A stretch of 64,000 bases of DNA from assembly GCA_020630675.1 (NCBI GenBank), contig JAHDIR010000003.1, positions 1-64,000 on the forward strand. Direction: 5' to 3'. A model generated the notes under the pieces. That model did not search any database. It was not told the DNA's origin and saw only the letters and a list, made by a program, of their open reading frames with translations. The position numbers and the translations under genes are program-made. The DNA comes from Bdellovibrionales bacterium. GTDB taxonomy: Bacteria; Bdellovibrionota; Bdellovibrionia; Bdellovibrionales; UBA1609. Shown here one piece after another: positions 37,537 to 47,808 of this stretch. Numbering within the stretch: the first letter of the stretch is position 1; each line of letters starts with the position of its first letter.

Positions 37537-39051
37537 TTACTGGTAACGGCTAGGATCAATATTTCTTTTAATTCTTGCTGATTTAGATTTATTATCGACC
37601 CAAGATTGAACCGCATCGCCAGAGCGGTACTGAGAAAGTCGTTCCATAAGGCCCTGATCACTCTTGCTATCAGCTGAGGCCACTTTTTCAAAATTCATCT
37701 CTTTAAGCTTAACAATATAGTACTTGCCATCTGTTTCTACCATTTTAGACTCATTCACTTTTAAATCTGAAAGGGTTTGCCAAAACTTCTCGGTGGACCC
37801 AAGCTTAGGAATGGCCGACTGCTCAACACTGAAAGCTCCTGTGTTTTGCCACTTTAGCCCGTATCTTTTTTTCACATCTTCAAGAGCAGTATTATTAAAG
37901 CCTTCTTCTTTAGAAGAAAGGCTGGCTAGGTCTTTTTCTACTTTTTTATTAATAATCAGCTTTTTAGCAATTTGACCTTTAACCTTGTCCAATGGCTCTG
38001 TGCCCCCCGACTTTTTATCCATAACCTTGATAATATGATAACCAAAGTTTGTTTTAACCGGGTCAGATAATTTACCTACAGGTAGGGAAAAAACAGCTTC
38101 TTTAAACGGAGGAACAAAGCTTACGTCTTCATCGACCTCACCAAGGTCTCCTCCTTTGACCTTACTGCCTGTGTCTTCACTGTATTTTTTAGCCATTTCA
38201 GCAAAGTTAGTCTCAGTGATTTCAGACCTAACCTTCAAGGTTTTATCAAGAGCCTCTTTGTAATCAGCCTCACTTTGAGACTTTGTTTTGATTAAGATAT
38301 GACTAACTTTTACTTTATCTTTTGATGTAAACTCGGCGGAATTGCTATCATAATACTGCTTTATCTCTTCAGCATTTTTGCCAGCAAATTCGTTCTGCTC
38401 ACTAGCAGACACTTGAATCGCTTTTTTTAAAGCCTGTCGAGAAACCTCTAAGAAGTCGACATTTAATTTTTGAGATTTAGCATAGTTTTCTAACTCAACA
38501 TCTTCAGAGGTTACTTTTAAAGAGTCGGCAAACACCTTTCTGAAGCGATCAAAGGCTATGCTTCCACGTATGCTGTCTTCAAACTCTGCCGTGCTAATTT
38601 TATTAGCTGTCAAAAGCTGCTGATACCTTGAAGTCTGAAAGCGGCCATTTTCTTGAAACGTAGGCATAGAAGAGATCTGGTCTCTAATTTCGGCGCTAGA
38701 AACTGAAATGCCCGACTTCACAGCCAATTGTTTAGCTAATTCTAATTGCACCATCTGCTCTAAAACTCTCTGAGCCAAACCACGAGTGTATTGCTTACGC
38801 AAGGCATCAGGGAGGTTTTTTGCCTGATCGAGAATATTCTGCTCTTGATTTCTATAGGCTCTTGAAAATTCTTTATAAGTGATAATTTTGTCATTAACAA
38901 CGGCAGCGACCCCACCAGCGGCTCCTCCACCTAAAGGGCCTGAGCCTGAGCCCATGAAAATAAATGTAGAAATAATAATGGCGAACAAAAAGACATAAAA
39001 GTACTTTTTAAATGATCGGGTTTTCGTTGGCTTACGCACTTTATCTAACAT
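37537..39051 (-). CDS. ppiD: Membrane-anchored SurA_N/parvulin peptidyl-prolyl isomerase (PpiD-like)
   Basis: N-terminal TM, 'VAAVVNDKIITYKEFSRAYR', parvulin 'VKVSHILIKTKSQSEADYKEAL...GGDLGEV...FGYHIIKVMDKK'. Confidence 0.88.
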   Translation of the reverse strand: MLDKVRKPTKTRSFKKYFYVFLFAIIISTFIFMGSGSGPLGGGAAGGVAAVVNDKIITYKEFSRAYRNQEQNILDQAKNLPDALRKQYTRGLAQRVLEQMVQLELAKQLAVKSGISVSSAEIRDQISSMPTFQENGRFQTSRYQQLLTANKISTAEFEDSIRGSIAFDRFRKVFADSLKVTSEDVELENYAKSQKLNVDFLEVSRQALKKAIQVSASEQNEFAGKNAEEIKQYYDSNSAEFTSKDKVKVSHILIKTKSQSEADYKEALDKTLKVRSEITETNFAEMAKKYSEDTGSKVKGGDLGEVDEDVSFVPPFKEAVFSLPVGKLSDPVKTNFGYHIIKVMDKKSGGTEPLDKVKGQIAKKLIINKKVEKDLASLSSKEEGFNNTALEDVKKRYGLKWQNTGAFSVEQSAIPKLGSTEKFWQTLSDLKVNESKMVETDGKYYIVKLKEMNFEKVASADSKSDQGLMERLSQYRSGDAVQSWVDNKSKSARIKRNIDPSRYQ

Positions 39052-39220
39052 TTTAACTCCAATTTAAACACTTAGGTTGAAATTATACCCTCTCTATTTT
39101 TAGTTTTTTTTTCAAGGAGTTTTTATTGATAAAGTTTAAAATCTCATTAATATAAGGGACCTCATATTCAGCTCCACCAGGAACTAAGACGTATTTTTTG
39201 ACACCGCTTGCGAGGACAAC

Positions 39221-40186
39221 TTGTCTGTTTTAAATTTTGATTATAAAAAAGCCTTGATTCTTTTTTTTCTCGTAGGCTTACCCGTTATATCCGCGAACAT
39301 AACGCACGATAGTCACGATACACATTGGGCACTAGCCCCCTTTTCTTTAATTAGCCAAGGTATCCAGCGTTCTTATTTTACTCTCAGCTCTGGGGTGCGA
39401 GGAACAACCAGAACATATTTAAACCTCGTAGGAATAAAAAAGAAGAATCGTCTTTTAGAGGAAAAAAATGATGAACTTCGAGCACAACTTGGAGCGTTAA
39501 CTGAGCTTAAACTCGAAAACCAACGCCTTAACTCACTTTTAGACTTTCAAAAAAACTCCAATATGGATCTTTTAGCGGCAAAAGTGATCGCCAGTGGTAC
39601 TTTACCCGACCACAGTGCCCTAGTGATCGATAAGGGCTACGAACATGGTATCCAAAAAAATATGGCCGCTATCACTCCCGGTGGTGTGGTTGGTTATGTG
39701 ATTGAAAGCCTCCCTAAAACGTCCAAAATCTTATTGATCACCGATCGCTATATGGTGGTGGATGCGTTAATTCAAAGATCAAGATCTCGAGGTATTTTAG
39801 AGGGCTACTCTAAGCACCTCGGTCACCTGAGTCATATCGATAGCAGCACCGATGTTCTTATCGGAGACCTCATCGTTACCAGTGGTCTTCAAAAAGTCTT
39901 CCCTAAGGGCTTTCCTGTCGGACAAGTTATCAGCGTAAAAGATGGGCCGCAAAAAATTAACAAAGAAATTCTGGTGAAACCAGCCATTGACCCTTACAAA
40001 ACGGAAGAACTTTTTATTATTTTAAACCCTCAAAATGAAAGTTTTGAACCTAAACCAGATGAAATGGAGACCGCCCTCCCCCTAACAGATGCCCAGCCCA
40101 ACAATAGCGAAAGTGACTCACCCTCAAGCGGTGAAAGCTCTCCACTTAAAGACAATCTCAATCAGGAATCCTCCCCCAAGCAATGA
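39221..40186 (+). CDS. mreC: Rod shape-determining protein MreC
   Basis: 'KNRLLEEKNDELRAQLGAL', 'LVIDKGYEHGIQKNMAAITPGGVVGYV'; TTG start. Confidence 0.92.
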   Translation: MSVLNFDYKKALILFFLVGLPVISANITHDSHDTHWALAPFSLISQGIQRSYFTLSSGVRGTTRTYLNLVGIKKKNRLLEEKNDELRAQLGALTELKLENQRLNSLLDFQKNSNMDLLAAKVIASGTLPDHSALVIDKGYEHGIQKNMAAITPGGVVGYVIESLPKTSKILLITDRYMVVDALIQRSRSRGILEGYSKHLGHLSHIDSSTDVLIGDLIVTSGLQKVFPKGFPVGQVISVKDGPQKINKEILVKPAIDPYKTEELFIILNPQNESFEPKPDEMETALPLTDAQPNNSESDSPSSGESSPLKDNLNQESSPKQ

Positions 40187-40722
40187 AGAAGTTAACTCTT
40201 TTTATGGGTCACACCCTACTTTTTTACTTCGTCTTATTACTTTTGATGTCTTTTCAAAGCTCTATATGGCTTCAATTTTTTTCTCAGTCACCGGCCCCCT
40301 CTTTATGGATTACCTTTCTTGTTTATGGCGCCTTTTACCGAAGCTTAGGCGAAACAATTTTACTCACCTATCTTACAAGTTTTGTGGCCTCTGTTTTTTT
40401 AAATATGCCTTTGGGCCTACTTCTTCTTTGCAACAGCCTTTGTATGCTGAGTCTTCTTACTTTTAAATCAAGGTTTATGGTTACAAACCCCAGTTTTTTA
40501 GCTCTTCTCACTTTACTAACCAATCTTTTATTTCCTCTTGCTCACTATTTGGCTTCTCAATTTTTTGAAACTAACCCTATTCATCGTTTTGAATTTTTCT
40601 CATGGCTGATCAGCTCTCTCATTACAGCTTTAATTTCCGTGGCTCTATTTCAATTTTATATGTGGCTAGATAAAGTCACGGCTAAAGCTTGGCCCACCGA
40701 AGTGGGAGGTTCTGCTCAATGA
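40183..40722 (+). CDS. mreD: MreD-like membrane protein
   Basis: ATGA overlap with mreC; multi-TM; position between mreC and PBP2. Confidence 0.8.
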   Translation: MKKLTLFMGHTLLFYFVLLLLMSFQSSIWLQFFSQSPAPSLWITFLVYGAFYRSLGETILLTYLTSFVASVFLNMPLGLLLLCNSLCMLSLLTFKSRFMVTNPSFLALLTLLTNLLFPLAHYLASQFFETNPIHRFEFFSWLISSLITALISVALFQFYMWLDKVTAKAWPTEVGGSAQ

Positions 40723-42674
40723 GCCAATACGTCAGCAACAGTCAAACAGAAACCAAAGAGTTCTCTCGAAGATATTTGTTTTTTTATGTCGTTGTAACTT
40801 TAGCAATGGGTTTATTATTTGCTAGGCTTTGGCACTTACAAATTATTTCAGGTGAGGAGCTCAAAAACTTTTCGGACAAAAACAGCTTAAAGAAAACAAC
40901 CACGGCTTCTCCCCGTGGGCTCATTCTCGACCGCGAAAACCGTGTGATTGTCGATAACTTGCCCGGGTTTATGGCCACTATCTCACCCCAGTACACAACG
41001 AACCTTCAAGAACTTGCCGAGGCCATACACCCCATCATTAAACTTGAACCCAAAGACATTGTAAAAAAAGTCAATCAAAGCCGACGCCGAAACGGCCCCT
41101 TTTTACCAGTGAGTATAAAAAAGAATTTAAATATGGAAGAAGTGTTTCGCCTTAAACGCCTTCGCATCGATTATCCTGGGCTAGATATTCAAGAAACCAT
41201 TGTCCGCAGCTATAAGCTCTCTGAAAACGGTGCTCAGTTATTTGGTTTTGTCAGACAAATCTCAAAAAAAGAAATAAAAAAATTTAAAAAAAAGCATAAA
41301 AATATTCTATTTGAACCTGGAGATATTATTGGTAAAGCCGGTATTGAGTTAACCTGGGAAACCACTCTCAAAGGACTCAACGGCGCCGACTTTATTGAAG
41401 TTGATGCCAAGGGCCGAAAAACTTATAAAACCAATTCGAAGTTTTTAAACATTGAGCCCAAGCCAGCCATACCTGGAAAGTCTCTTGTTTTAACTATTGA
41501 TAAAGATATTCAAGAAGCTGCCCTCAAAGCTTTTAGCCGTGATGACTACGTTGGGGATCGCGTTGGCAGTATAGTTGTTATGAAAAGTAATGGTGAAATT
41601 TTAGCTTGGGTGAGCACTCCCTCTTATGATGCTAATAATTTTTCAACGGGAATATCCTCAAAACTTTGGAGCCAGTTGGTTAATGATCCCAAAAAACCTT
41701 TGGTTAACAAAGTCGTGCAAGATCATTATTCGCCGGGCTCTACTTTTAAACCCATTGTGGCCTTAGCTGCACTTCAAGAAAAAATTGTAAACCCATGGAC
41801 CAAGGTTTACTCACCGGGAAGTTACACTCTTGGGCGCGGCACCTATCATGACTCACATCGTGAAGGGCACGGTCATATAAATATTACTGAAGCCATTGAA
41901 CGCTCCAGCAATGTGTTTTTCTATAAAGCCGGCCACACTCTTGGTATTGATCGCATTCATCGTTATGCCAAACTTTTTGATTTAGGTGTTAAAACCGACT
42001 TAAATATTGGTTACGAAGTGTCAGGGCTTATCCCTTCTAAAGCCTGGAAGAAAAAAGCTTTAGGAGAAATTTGGACTCCTGGTGAAACCGTTGTCAACGC
42101 TATCGGGCAAGGCTATGTTTTAACGACGGCTTTGCAAATGGCCAAAGCTTATAATGCCATCGCTCAGAATGGAGTTGTATACCAACCTTTTATTGTAAAA
42201 AAGGTGATTGATCAAAATGACCAAGTGATTTCTGAATTTGAACCGAAAATTATTAGAGATATCACTGTTCCCGATGAGGAGTCAGGCGCCTATATAAAAA
42301 AAGAATACTTTAAGACCGTTCAAAAGGGCATGAAAAATGTTTTTCAAGGCGATCATGGCACGGCCAAATGGTATAAAATTAAAGGGGTCGAAATGGCTGG
42401 AAAAACAGGAACGACGCAAGTTCGAAAATTTTCCTCCAAAAATATTTACAAAAAATGTAAAGAACGCCCTTATAAATTTCGACACCATGGTTGGTTTGTA
42501 GGCTACGCCCCTTACAAAAATCCTGAAATCACTATTGCCGTTTTAGCCGAGCATAGTTGTTCGGGAGCTCTTGGTGGTGCTGGCACCTTTAAAGATATTG
42601 TCAATGCTTACCTTAAAAAGTACCGACCAGACCTTTTTGCAAAGTCTCAAGGCAAAAAAAAGGGAGGAACCTAA
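40719..42674 (+). CDS. mrdA: Penicillin-binding protein 2
   Basis: 'SPRGLILDRENRVIVDN', 'YSPGSTFKPIVALAAL', 'SSN', 'AGKTGTTQV'; start at 40719 overlapping mreD stop. Confidence 0.94.
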   Translation: MSQYVSNSQTETKEFSRRYLFFYVVVTLAMGLLFARLWHLQIISGEELKNFSDKNSLKKTTTASPRGLILDRENRVIVDNLPGFMATISPQYTTNLQELAEAIHPIIKLEPKDIVKKVNQSRRRNGPFLPVSIKKNLNMEEVFRLKRLRIDYPGLDIQETIVRSYKLSENGAQLFGFVRQISKKEIKKFKKKHKNILFEPGDIIGKAGIELTWETTLKGLNGADFIEVDAKGRKTYKTNSKFLNIEPKPAIPGKSLVLTIDKDIQEAALKAFSRDDYVGDRVGSIVVMKSNGEILAWVSTPSYDANNFSTGISSKLWSQLVNDPKKPLVNKVVQDHYSPGSTFKPIVALAALQEKIVNPWTKVYSPGSYTLGRGTYHDSHREGHGHINITEAIERSSNVFFYKAGHTLGIDRIHRYAKLFDLGVKTDLNIGYEVSGLIPSKAWKKKALGEIWTPGETVVNAIGQGYVLTTALQMAKAYNAIAQNGVVYQPFIVKKVIDQNDQVISEFEPKIIRDITVPDEESGAYIKKEYFKTVQKGMKNVFQGDHGTAKWYKIKGVEMAGKTGTTQVRKFSSKNIYKKCKERPYKFRHHGWFVGYAPYKNPEITIAVLAEHSCSGALGGAGTFKDIVNAYLKKYRPDLFAKSQGKKKGGT

Positions 42675-42677
42675 ACT

Positions 42678-43799
42678 ATGCAAAACTACTCTTCCTTACA
42701 AAATTCAAAACGATTTTCTCGCTTTAATTTTAAGTTTGCCTTTATCATCTTTGCTTTACTTTTTATTGGTTTAATTAATTTGTTTAGTGCCACTCATGGC
42801 GTCAGCTTAGGTCATAACACCCGCTTGTTCTGGCTTCAGCTTATTTGGATGTCGGCTGGCTGGATTTTGTTTCTTATTGTCACTTTTATTGATTACGACC
42901 TCTTTAAGCGACTGGCTTATGCCTTTTACGGTTTTAATATTATTGCTCTTATTATGGTCATGCTTGTGGGCAAGACAGTACTGGGGGCACAACGTTGGCT
43001 TGATTTAGGTTTTTTTCGTTGGCAACCTTCTGAAACCGCTAAAATATCTGTGGCTTTAGTGCTGGCTAAAATTTTTAGTGAAAAATCTTACCCAAATGGC
43101 ATGGGAGTTAAAGACCTCCTATGGCCAGGAGTTATCACCCTTATTCCTTTTATCTTAACCGTTCGTCAGCCCGACCTGGGAACTTCTCTTTTAATTATTG
43201 GCATTGCCGTCAGCATGGTTTTATTTATTAAAGTAAAGTGGAGTATTATTATTGTTTTATTGCTTGGAGGTGTTTTAGCCACTCCCCTAGTTTGGAACTT
43301 TGGCTTAAAAAAATACCAACAAGATCGGGTAATGATTTTTTTAAACCCTGGACGAGACCCTCGAGGTCGTGGCTACAACAGCATTCAGTCCAAAGTGGCC
43401 GTTGGTAGCGGTCGACTTTTAGGCAAAGGCTTTCGGAAAGGCACTCAATCTCAGCTAGAGTTTATTCCTGAAAGACATTCCGATTTTATATACAGTGTTC
43501 TCAGTGAAGAACATGGCTTTATCGGTAGCGTTTTTACTTTGGGTTTATTTTGTATTTTATTTTTTACTTCATTACGTATTAGCTATGAAGCTCGTGATAA
43601 ATTTGGAGCTTTAGTCACCATAGGAATACTTTCTTTTATCTTTTTTCACACATTTATTAATGTAGGAATGGTCACAGGCATTCTACCCATTGTAGGAATG
43701 CCCTTACCTTTACTTTCTTATGGGGGCTCAAGCCTTTTGACAGTTATGTTAGGCTTAGGAATTATTTCCTCAGTGTCTTACAATAAATATTTGTTTTAG
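42678..43799 (+). CDS. rodA: Peptidoglycan glycosyltransferase RodA
   Basis: 'GAQRWLDLGFFRWQPSETAKI', 'IPERHSDFIYSVLSEEHGFIG', 'GMPLPLLSYGGSSLL'. Confidence 0.95.
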   Translation: MQNYSSLQNSKRFSRFNFKFAFIIFALLFIGLINLFSATHGVSLGHNTRLFWLQLIWMSAGWILFLIVTFIDYDLFKRLAYAFYGFNIIALIMVMLVGKTVLGAQRWLDLGFFRWQPSETAKISVALVLAKIFSEKSYPNGMGVKDLLWPGVITLIPFILTVRQPDLGTSLLIIGIAVSMVLFIKVKWSIIIVLLLGGVLATPLVWNFGLKKYQQDRVMIFLNPGRDPRGRGYNSIQSKVAVGSGRLLGKGFRKGTQSQLEFIPERHSDFIYSVLSEEHGFIGSVFTLGLFCILFFTSLRISYEARDKFGALVTIGILSFIFFHTFINVGMVTGILPIVGMPLPLLSYGGSSLLTVMLGLGIISSVSYNKYLF

Positions 43800-43815
43800 T
43801 TGAACTAACGTTGTT

Positions 43816-43851
43816 ACAAAGCATTCTTTTTTTCTAAAAAAAATGCTTTGT
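43816..43851. terminator. Bidirectional terminator between convergent genes
   Basis: ACAAAGCATT...AATGCTTTGT with T/A-rich loop. Confidence 0.65.
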
Positions 43852-43877
43852 TTAAATGGGCTTAGTTAAAAAAATGC

Positions 43878-45230
43878 CTATTGAATACGCCCACAAACAA
43901 ACCAAGAGTCTCTATTACCAAGATCAATTTGGGTCATATATCGATAATTTGGGCATTCAAAAGTTTTATCGGCGTCGCCATAAGTGATTGGTATTCTTGC
44001 CCCTTCCTCGAGAATCACTTTATTAGAAGCTAGAGCGGGCTTTGCACAAACAGCATCAATTCGCCTAGACACATTTTTATCTCTTAGAGAGATTCCTTCT
44101 AGGAGTTTAGTTTTAACATCTGAGGTTAAAGGGTTACAATGGGCAGTTCCATAGCCTCCGTTAGAAATAATAACCCCCACTTCAGACAAATTAAGCCAAG
44201 TTATATTGGCATTTGCTTGTTCCTGAACCAAAGAACACACCAATTGCTTGACGCCGTAAACTCGCCTTGGGGCATACCTATTACAATCATTACTTTCACC
44301 TGATATACATTGCCCCTTACTATCAGTGACTGTTTTTATATACCCTGTGACAATTCCACTCACTACATAAGGAAAATCACAGGTGTAATTTGCTGCCGTA
44401 CTATTGGTTAAGTTGATATTATTGGATGGTCTTTGACCATAAGTTTGAATATATTTTTTAGTCACTACATTAACATTAGGTCCATAGCCTTTATGGTTGT
44501 TATCTAAAGAGTTCACACCGACAGCTCGGTAAGTCACATTATAAGGGCTATGAGAGGCAGTGATGTTTAAGTCTGGTCCGGATTTATGATAAGACCAGCT
44601 ACTTCCTAGAACAGCCTTTTTTTCCCAATGAATATTTATATGTGGAATGCTCGAACTTGTTCTCACCGTATCTCTTTGGGCAACATAAAGTATACTCTTA
44701 CCTCCGTCTTGAAAAGTTCTGTTCATCTCTAGGTTTTCACCTATATTTTGAAGGTATATTCCACCAGAGCCAGTTCCTCCTCCACCTGAACCGTCATTTA
44801 ACACATCACGAATAGTCACAGGAATAGTTTTGGTGATGGAATCTTTTCCATCAGAAACTGTCATAGTAAATACATCCGAAGATAGAGAAGGAGGAATCAA
44901 ATAGGCACTAAAAGTAGAAATTTCTTGTGTGCCTTTTTTTAGAGAATAGGTGTAGTTTCCTGTTCCTCCAGTAGGGTCAACGGCCACTCGAATGGAGTCA
45001 GAAGTGGTTGCCTCAGAAGGAAAAACACTCACAGTGAAATCTAAACTGGAATTGGATGTTCCCGTCGAAGGCTGTGAAATAGAGCCTGAGTTGTCGCTAT
45101 TATTATTGTTATTGTTGGAACTCACTAAGTCTGGGTCTAAAGGTTGAGCACAGTTTTGAAAACCAACACCCACCAAAAAAACACACAATAATATAGATGA
45201 TATGATAAGACTTTTTTTATCTTGAAACAT
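43878..45230 (-). CDS. Lipoprotein, unknown (Ig/PKD-like repeat region)
   Basis: Lipobox region 'VFLVGVGFQNCAQPLDPDL'; Asn/Ser linker. Confidence 0.6.
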   Translation of the reverse strand: MFQDKKSLIISSILLCVFLVGVGFQNCAQPLDPDLVSSNNNNNNSDNSGSISQPSTGTSNSSLDFTVSVFPSEATTSDSIRVAVDPTGGTGNYTYSLKKGTQEISTFSAYLIPPSLSSDVFTMTVSDGKDSITKTIPVTIRDVLNDGSGGGGTGSGGIYLQNIGENLEMNRTFQDGGKSILYVAQRDTVRTSSSIPHINIHWEKKAVLGSSWSYHKSGPDLNITASHSPYNVTYRAVGVNSLDNNHKGYGPNVNVVTKKYIQTYGQRPSNNINLTNSTAANYTCDFPYVVSGIVTGYIKTVTDSKGQCISGESNDCNRYAPRRVYGVKQLVCSLVQEQANANITWLNLSEVGVIISNGGYGTAHCNPLTSDVKTKLLEGISLRDKNVSRRIDAVCAKPALASNKVILEEGARIPITYGDADKTFECPNYRYMTQIDLGNRDSWFVCGRIQ

Positions 45231-45368
45231 TTATTCCCCCATAAATTCCCGAACTTCAGTGTAACAATTATCGGCAATTTGTGTACTTTTTGTTAACAAC
45301 TGTCTCATTTAGAGACGACAAATCTTTAACACTGTACAAAAAAAAGGAATTTTTCTGGGGCCTTGAAT

Positions 45369-45403
45369 AAAACCGTCTAAGGCCAACAGAAACAAAGACG
45401 GCT
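45369..45403 (-). terminator. Probable terminator of trxA
   Basis: Minus strand CCGTCT...AGACGG followed by TTTTATT. Confidence 0.5.
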
Positions 45404-45411
45404 TCAAAAAT

Positions 45412-45729
45412 TTACATATGTTTTTCTAAAATAGCTTTAATATTTTCTACAGGCTGATTGCCCACCACTTGATCGACCTGCTCACCACCCTTAAAAAGAA
45501 TCATGGTAGGAATACCACGCACTCCATATTTGGCAGGAGCTTCAGGGCTTTCATCTACATTTACTTTTACAATTTTTACTCCACTCATTTCTTCACTTAG
45601 CTCTTCTAGTTTTGGTCCCAAGGCACGACAAGGTCCGCACCACTCGGCCCAAAAATCAACGAGCACTGGTTTATCTGACTTAAGAACTTCTGACTCAAAA
45701 TTATTATCACTGACTGGTTGAGTTGCCAT
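45412..45729 (-). CDS. trxA: Thioredoxin
   Basis: '[21 protein letters not shown]', '[16 protein letters not shown]'. Confidence 0.97.
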   Translation of the reverse strand: MATQPVSDNNFESEVLKSDKPVLVDFWAEWCGPCRALGPKLEELSEEMSGVKIVKVNVDESPEAPAKYGVRGIPTMILFKGGEQVDQVVGNQPVENIKAILEKHM

Positions 45730-45904
45730 GGTTTACTCCCTTTTTATAAAAATTAGACAATAAGTAACTTTCTATTTAAAGCTATGACTTGGACTTATCA
45801 AGACAAATTCGCTTTACAACAGCAAGATCACCCTTCCCAATGAGAATAGGAGTATTTTTAGAATTTAGCAAATAGAATAGAGCTATCTTAAGATAGCCTG
45901 AGGT

Positions 45905-46534
45905 TTAGCCCGCCTGATTTTTAAGCAAGGCTTCTAAAAACTGATCTCTGGCTGTTTTTTCCGAACTTTGTTTTTGTTGGGATAGCTCTTTTTTAAATTT
46001 TCCTACTTTTTGCGAGTCAAAAGCGGGCTCACAGTCTCCTGGGTCAAAGCCCTTAAGGCTGTCTTTATAATCGCGACTTTTAAACTTTTCCCCTAACAAA
46101 GAAACAGATTTTGGCTTTTTTGCTTGAGAAGCCCCTCCTTCATCACGAAGATATTTGTTTAAAACTTCCTGAGGATTAAAACCTCTTGTTTCGAGCAAAT
46201 AACTCAATAAATCGTAAATTTCGAAACTCTCCGAAAAAACACGGTTGATTTTGTTTTTCATGACTTGGGCTGAATCAATTTTTTGTCCTTCTTTTTTTAA
46301 AAGAATCACGGAGGGAGCTTTTGCCAAATGATTCAGCTTACCGGCCAAATTATACATGGCTTCTGAGTCAGGATAAGCCTGAAGAATTACAAAATCTGTA
46401 TTAAAATCAATAGCCTGACTCACAACCTGTAAAGGGTGCTGATGGCTGTCGACATCAATTCCCAATTTTTTCATATGGGTGACGGTATCCACTAGCTTTT
46501 CATAATTATCGAGGTACAAAAGAACTTTAAACAT
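45905..46534 (-). CDS. Receiver-like (pseudo-REC) protein, unknown
   Basis: 'FKVLLYLDNYEKLVDTVTHMKKLGIDV...TDFVILQAYPDSEAMY' REC-like alternation without canonical acidic pocket. Confidence 0.5.
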   Translation of the reverse strand: MFKVLLYLDNYEKLVDTVTHMKKLGIDVDSHQHPLQVVSQAIDFNTDFVILQAYPDSEAMYNLAGKLNHLAKAPSVILLKKEGQKIDSAQVMKNKINRVFSESFEIYDLLSYLLETRGFNPQEVLNKYLRDEGGASQAKKPKSVSLLGEKFKSRDYKDSLKGFDPGDCEPAFDSQKVGKFKKELSQQKQSSEKTARDQFLEALLKNQAG

Positions 46535-46704
46535 GCCTTGTAGTTTACCGAGGAATCATAAAGGAGTCTATTTTTGCTCCTCGCCCCTCTACTTTTGGGG
46601 GGCAATTTTCAGGCTTAAGTCCTTTGAGCCTGGGCTTGAGCCGCACTCCAAATTAATAAAATTACGAGTAGTCCAGAGAATATTGTTTATGCTAGGCTGA
46701 GACT

Positions 46705-47808
46705 ATGTTTCCTTCCAAAAAAGCTTTTTCCTATTTGCTAATAGATCTCGTGACCAACCTCTTTTTTGGTATGATCATCTTTTTATTTTTGATTATAATG
46801 ATTCAGTCCTTTTCCTTATCTGAAGACATCATTGGTTTTGGTGCCGATACTCTTAGCCTTCTCAAGATCATTGGCTGTATATCTTTAAGCTTTCTCCCTA
46901 TTATTATTCCTATGAGTTTTTTATTTTCTCTTTTAGTGACTTATTCTCGACTAAATATGGAATCAGAACTCATTGCCTTTCGCTCTTTGGGCATTAGTAC
47001 ACGACAACTTTTTTTACCGGCTTTTATTTTATCATTAGGCTGCAGTTTTCTATCGGCTCAGCTCTCTTTTTACATTGCACCTTGGGGACAAAAAAAACTA
47101 GCGGGTATTTTTAGTGAATTGGCACAATCAAAAATTAAATTTAACTTAAAAGCTGGTGTTTTTTCTACAGATATTAAAGGGGTTATGGTTTACGTTGACT
47201 CTATTGATAAAAATAAAACTGAGCTTGAGCGCCTGTTTATATTTAATGAACTCGACGAAAAAAACCCTGTCGCGATCATGGCCCACAAAGGTCACTTAAA
47301 AACTAAAAAAGATAACAAAGGAGCTTACGGCTTTTTAAAACTCACCGACGGTAGCGTCTATAAAACTAACGAAGACTCTCACACAAAGCTTTCTTTCAGC
47401 GAAAACCTTATCAACATTTACGACCCCATCAAAACTGGCTCCATAAAAAGCACACCTATGCTTATGGATATTGCTCAAATCAAAAGCCTTCTCAGTACTG
47501 TAAAAAAAGGAAGTAAAAAATTTATTCGAGCTCAAATTGAGTTTCATAAAAGATGGGCTTTAAGCTTAGCCAGTATTTTATTTTCATTTATTGGTTTTGG
47601 CATTGCAACTCTCGCCCAAAAACGCCAGTCTAAGTCTAATGGTTTTGTTAATTGTGTGGCTTTGATTGTTATTTATTGGCTCTTATTTGTAAGCTCTGAA
47701 AGTCTTGCCAAGTCTGGTAAAATTCCAGTACTAGTTTCGCTATGGTTTGCCAATGTTCTTTATTTATTCGCCGGCCTTTATTTATTTAGAAAATCTTCCC
47801 GAATTTAA
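46705..47808 (+). CDS. LptF/LptG (YjgP/YjgQ) family permease
   Basis: 'YLLIDLVTNLFFGMIIFLFLI', 'LPIIIPMSFLFSLLVTYSRLNMESELIAFRSLGIS', C-terminal TM block. Confidence 0.9.
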   Translation: MFPSKKAFSYLLIDLVTNLFFGMIIFLFLIIMIQSFSLSEDIIGFGADTLSLLKIIGCISLSFLPIIIPMSFLFSLLVTYSRLNMESELIAFRSLGISTRQLFLPAFILSLGCSFLSAQLSFYIAPWGQKKLAGIFSELAQSKIKFNLKAGVFSTDIKGVMVYVDSIDKNKTELERLFIFNELDEKNPVAIMAHKGHLKTKKDNKGAYGFLKLTDGSVYKTNEDSHTKLSFSENLINIYDPIKTGSIKSTPMLMDIAQIKSLLSTVKKGSKKFIRAQIEFHKRWALSLASILFSFIGFGIATLAQKRQSKSNGFVNCVALIVIYWLLFVSSESLAKSGKIPVLVSLWFANVLYLFAGLYLFRKSSRI

